A stretch of DNA of 10,863 nt from Bacteroides sp. (lineage in GTDB: Bacteria > Bacteroidota > Bacteroidia > Bacteroidales > Bacteroidaceae). The notes beneath the pieces were generated by a model. That model was not told where the DNA came from, did no database searches, and saw only the letters and a program-made list of their open reading frames with translations. The stretch spans positions 1 to 10,863 of the forward strand of contig DXOJ01000555.1 of the NCBI GenBank assembly GCA_019412865.1. The letters run 5' to 3'. A program made the translations under genes and the position numbers. This document shows, one piece after another, positions 8,679-10,863 of this stretch (position 1 is its first letter; each line of letters starts with the position of its first letter).

Positions 8679-9005
8679 ATGAAAGATTATAAAGTAGATA
8701 AAGCGCGCTTCTCGGAAGCTTTTTGCCGGGAAGTGTATGAGATTGTACAGGCAGTTCCCCGAGGTTGTGTGTCTACCTATGGAGCTATTGCCGCTTTGCT
8801 TGGTATGCCGCAATGTTCGCGTTTGGTGGGACGTGCTTTGAAAACAGTACCCCCTGGATTGTCAGTTCCCTGTCATCGCATAGTCAACGCTTCCGGGCGG
8901 CTTGTGCCTGGCTGGGAAGAACAAAAAGAACTGCTACTTGAAGAAGGAATACTTTTCAAAAGCAATGGTTGTGTTGATCTGAAAAAGTCTTTGTGGAAAA
9001 CCTGA
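8679..9005 (+). CDS. MGMT/ATL family DNA alkyl-damage protein, reactive Cys retained
   Basis: This 108-aa protein consists of only the DNA-binding and active-site domain of O6-alkylguanine-DNA alkyltransferases (family PF01035 by motif). It either removes alkyl groups from guanine O6 by self-alkylation or, like alkyltransferase-like (ATL) proteins, flags the lesion for repair. VSTYGAIAALLG (31-42) supplies the conserved Tyr34, Ser47-Arg48 matches the arginine-finger region, and VPCHRIVN (63-70) is the active-site motif with Cys65. True ATLs have Trp at that Cys, yet the short length and the VN..GRL..PG...QKELL tail look ATL-like, so it is intermediate between the two groups. ATG 8679 has AGGAG 12 bases upstream (8662-8666). 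It lies 85 bp after the sensor gene with no clear terminator or promoter between, so read-through from the sensor is plausible. Family assignment is firm, but the choice between repair and flagging is open. Confidence 0.9.
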   Translation: MKDYKVDKARFSEAFCREVYEIVQAVPRGCVSTYGAIAALLGMPQCSRLVGRALKTVPPGLSVPCHRIVNASGRLVPGWEEQKELLLEEGILFKSNGCVDLKKSLWKT

Positions 9006-9418
9006 AATATAGAGATGCTTTGTGCTTGTAAAAGATAGATAATTAAGGGCTGGATATTTAAGAATGAGAACTTTTGAATAGTCGTGTTATGAACTATCGC
9101 CAGTTCGAAATATGTAATCTCTAAATAAAATAATACATTTTTTCCTGTTTTTTATTATCTGTCGGCAAATGTCGGTGGGGATGAAGTAAATTGGTTCGGA
9201 TCTGGAGGCCGAAGACTAGCCGGGAACTGAAACCGTTTCCAGTCACGTAAGCTCTTGTTGGCTAGTGCTTTGTTCACCTTCGGATAACTGAAATGTATAC
9301 TCTTTTCTCAAAAGAAAGTGCTGAATTAACATCGACTTGAAGAACAAGGCTTTTGGAGACAAATGGCTGCGTTAACTAGGTAGCAAACAGTTAGAATGTC
9401 CTCCGAAACGGAATAAAA
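9006..9418. other. Intergenic region, no credible gene
   Basis: About 410 bp between the alkyltransferase gene and the porin promoter. I found no ORF with protein-like composition on either strand. It is AT-rich to about 9170, then becomes more mixed in composition with several complementary arms (see the structured element at 9195-9283). A short hairpin TTTCT/AGAAA (about 9304-9317) is weak. No strong TAnnTTTG promoter is evident before 9419; TACATTTT at 9134-9141 is a poor partial match. Confidence 0.6.
9195..9283 (+). ncRNA. Candidate structured RNA element with alternative pairings
   Basis: CCGAAG (9209-9214) pairs exactly with CTTCGG (9278-9283), and directly inside it ACTAGCC (9215-9221) pairs exactly with GGCTAGT (9260-9266). 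This gives 13 bp with an 11-base one-sided bulge (9267-9277). Inside lies a smaller hairpin, ACTG-AAA (9226-9232) with TTT-C-CAGT (9236-9243). A competing arm, TTCGG (9195-9199), could instead pair with CCGAA (9209-9213). Nested exact pairing is more than expected by chance, but no promoter, terminator or known family could be assigned. It may be a small RNA, a 3' UTR structure or a DNA binding region. Confidence 0.35.
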
Positions 9419-9450
9419 TTTGCATACTTTCTCGTTTTTCCGTATCTTTG
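9419..9450 (+). promoter_or_regulatory. Bacteroides-type promoter for the porin gene
   Basis: TTTG (9419-9422) as the -33 box and TATCTTTG (9443-9450) as the -7 box are separated by 20 bases, an excellent match to the Bacteroides primary sigma factor consensus (TTTG, about 19-21 bases, TAnnTTTG). Transcription would begin near 9457, leaving a leader of about 170 nt before the porin ATG at 9627. The porin therefore has its own promoter rather than depending on read-through from the sensor operon. Confidence 0.75.
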
Positions 9451-9514
9451 CGCCGATAAAAAGCGAACGGACTGTTTTCCGTATATAGAAATATCATTTT
9501 TCTCTGTTCTTTTG

Positions 9515-9544
9515 AAAGGATAAACTTATCGAATACTATCCTTT
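9515..9544 (+). promoter_or_regulatory. Leader hairpin 1 of the porin transcript
   Basis: AAAGGATA (9515-9522) is the exact reverse complement of TATCCTTT (9537-9544), giving an 8-bp stem with a 14-base loop about 60 nt into the predicted transcript. It is AU-rich, and only a single further T follows the 3' arm, so it is not a classical terminator. It could stabilise the mRNA or take part in control of translation. Confidence 0.4.
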
Positions 9545-9587
9545 TAACTGCTCAGTCTGTTCCACTACTTAATTATTAATCATCGAT

Positions 9588-9609
9588 CGGACATCGCGTG
9601 TATGTTCCG
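9588..9609 (+). promoter_or_regulatory. Leader hairpin 2, just ahead of the porin start
   Basis: CGGACAT (9588-9594) pairs with ATGTTCCG (9602-9609) with a single bulged T and a 7-base loop. It ends 17 bases before the ATG at 9627, so it could influence ribosome access. There is no Shine-Dalgarno sequence before that ATG, which is common in Bacteroides. Confidence 0.35.
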
Positions 9610-9626
9610 TGTTAAATCAGAACTTT

Positions 9627-10766
9627 ATGAGATATAAAGAAAAATTGCTGTTGCCATTATTTTTCATATTGGCTATATGTTTCGCATTGCCGGCTGTAGC
9701 CCAAGATAAGCCGGAATTAAAATTAGGAGGAGCTCTTCGTTTTAACTATAATTACTCGGATTGGAAACCAAGCAACCGGAAACGGGGAGGCGACTTTGGA
9801 TTTGATGTCTTTCGTCTGAATGTAGACGCTGCATATAAAAAACTCACTTTAGCTGCCGAATATCGCTTTTACGCATCTTCCTCCGGTGGCGGAATGCTTA
9901 AATCCGGATGGGTGGGATATCAATTTAATGATATGCATCAATTACAGGTTGGTTTGGCGCCGGTTCCATTCGGTATTCAGCCTTATACTTCCAATAGCTA
10001 TTTTTTCAATATCAATTATTACCTCGGATTGGAAGATGATTCCGACATGGGAATTAAATACCTCTATCGGAAAGGAGGCTGGGAAATGGCTTTTGCCTTT
10101 TTCAAAAACGCCGATGTATTGGATTTTGGCGATCAATCGGAGGTCTCTCCCGACCGTTACGCGTATGATGTTGCCGGACGGAATAAGGAGGTCAACCAAG
10201 GGAATGCGCAGGTAATCTATCATTGGGGAAAAAAGTGGAAACAACAAATCGGAGGTTCGGCCATGTATGGCGGATTGTATAACTTGGATACAGAGAAAAT
10301 GGGCGCTCGCTCAGCCTTTGCGCTTCATTATATGTTAGATGTGAACAGGTGGAACCTCAAGGCACAATATACCAATTATCAAATGAGGCCGAAGAACTTG
10401 GAAGGAGAGGACCGACGGACTGTTTCGGTCGCCGCTTATGGAGCGCCTTATCAGATAGCCGCCAAGGCATCGACCTATTCCGCTACGCTATCTTACACCA
10501 TCCCTATATATAAAGGAGTACTGGATGAAATACGTCTCTACAACGACTTTAGTATGATGGACAAGCGTGACAAAGAATTTAATGACAGCTATCAGAATGT
10601 AACAGGGTGCATGTTAAGTATGGGTTCTGTATATACCTATGTGGATTACGCTATGGGGAAAAACCATTCTTGGCTGGGAAGTGACTGGGACAATGCTTTT
10701 GCCGATGGCATCGCCTCCAATCATTGGAATGTGCGCTTCAATATAAATATCGGCTATTATTTTTAA
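9627..10766 (+). CDS. Outer-membrane porin-like beta-barrel protein
   Basis: This 379-aa protein probably forms a diffusion channel in the outer membrane. ATG 9627 begins a clear signal peptide (MRYKEK, hydrophobic LLLPLFFILAICFALP, cleavage after AVAQ); a GTG six codons upstream is in frame but unnecessary. The mature part consists of alternating amphipathic strands rich in Tyr, Phe, Trp and Gly, opening with LKLGGALRFNYNYSDW and including LQVGLAPVPFG. It ends in VRFNINIGYYF, with the terminal Phe typical of the barrel-assembly signal. Length and pattern fit phosphate-selective-porin-like proteins (OprO/OprP family) common in Bacteroidetes, but substrate specificity cannot be read from sequence. 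It has its own near-consensus promoter and a long leader. Its position just downstream of a fructose-type sensor suggests a possible role in sugar entry, which is inference only. Confidence 0.85.
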   Translation: MRYKEKLLLPLFFILAICFALPAVAQDKPELKLGGALRFNYNYSDWKPSNRKRGGDFGFDVFRLNVDAAYKKLTLAAEYRFYASSSGGGMLKSGWVGYQFNDMHQLQVGLAPVPFGIQPYTSNSYFFNINYYLGLEDDSDMGIKYLYRKGGWEMAFAFFKNADVLDFGDQSEVSPDRYAYDVAGRNKEVNQGNAQVIYHWGKKWKQQIGGSAMYGGLYNLDTEKMGARSAFALHYMLDVNRWNLKAQYTNYQMRPKNLEGEDRRTVSVAAYGAPYQIAAKASTYSATLSYTIPIYKGVLDEIRLYNDFSMMDKRDKEFNDSYQNVTGCMLSMGSVYTYVDYAMGKNHSWLGSDWDNAFADGIASNHWNVRFNINIGYYF

Positions 10767-10863
10767 GCATATAAATAATCTTCAGTGATGAATAAAATAG
10801 AAATAAATGATTTGTAACTGATCTTTGGCAGCGAAAAGCAAAAAGCATTCAAGATGCTGAAGG
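10767..10863. other. 3' flank of the porin gene, no gene seen
   Basis: AT-rich sequence with only a nine-codon ORF at 10788. A short palindrome AGCAT/ATGCT (about 10844-10857) lies at the end, but the window stops before any T tract could confirm a terminator. No promoter or start of the next gene is recognisable. Confidence 0.5.

Noticed and set aside
9372..9394. TAACT/AGTTA palindrome resembling a recombination core site (GTTAAC)
   Set aside because: The stem is only 5 bp, with no partner site, integrase or cassette nearby.
9006..9442. 6S RNA or a known riboswitch in the intergenic gap
   Set aside because: The paired element spans only about 75-90 nt and lacks the long closing stem and central bubble expected of 6S RNA. 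No known riboswitch core was recognised.
256..9539. Shared 13-mer TATCGAATACTAT before the macroglobulin start (257-269) and in the porin leader (9527-9539)
   Set aside because: One shared 13-mer in about 10.8 kb of AT-rich DNA is close to chance expectation, and the flanks do not match.
1..10863. CRISPR arrays, tRNA or rRNA genes, insertion sequences
   Set aside because: No direct-repeat array, cloverleaf, rRNA signature, transposase or terminal inverted repeats were seen on either strand.

Overview
The window looks like chromosomal DNA from a gut Bacteroides species close to B. thetaiotaomicron. The evidence is: a hybrid two-component sensor with AraC output (an architecture characteristic of Bacteroidetes), a SusC-style N-terminal extension with a TonB-box-like motif, a TAnnTTTG-type promoter, little use of Shine-Dalgarno sites, and a periplasmic sensor domain that closely matches my memory of the B. 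thetaiotaomicron fructose sensor BT1754. No alignment could be run. All genes lie on the + strand.

Layout. Positions 1-267 are non-coding. They hold an 8-bp inverted repeat (33-65), a strong intrinsic-terminator-like hairpin with a T tract (135-177), and a possible promoter element (236-243). Positions 268-5853 encode a secreted alpha-2-macroglobulin-family protein of 1861 aa with an intact-looking thioester motif (CNEQ). It carries an unusual internal block: a carboxypeptidase-regulatory-like domain plus a TonB-box-like motif and the first residues of a SusC plug. Four bases later, 5858-8593 encodes a 911-aa hybrid sensor: periplasmic sugar-binding domain, TM, coiled coil, histidine kinase, receiver, AraC HTH. 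After 85 bp, 8679-9005 encodes a short MGMT/ATL-family alkyl-DNA protein that keeps the reactive Cys. A non-coding gap of about 620 bp follows. It contains a foldable element (9195-9283), a near-consensus Bacteroides promoter (9419-9450) and a leader of about 170 nt with two hairpins. Positions 9627-10766 encode a 379-aa outer-membrane porin-like beta-barrel. The last 97 bp hold no gene.

How it may work together. By homology the sensor reads periplasmic fructose and activates a fructan-utilisation locus, which in B. thetaiotaomicron lies close to the sensor gene. The porin sits just downstream with its own promoter and could be an outer-membrane entry route in that regulon, but this is inference. 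The macroglobulin gene abuts the sensor and is probably co-transcribed with it. It would act as a protease trap or envelope-protection protein, and no functional link to fructose sensing is evident. The most striking observation is the SusC-like N-terminal block with TonB-box motif embedded in the macroglobulin, close to where the bait region would be expected.
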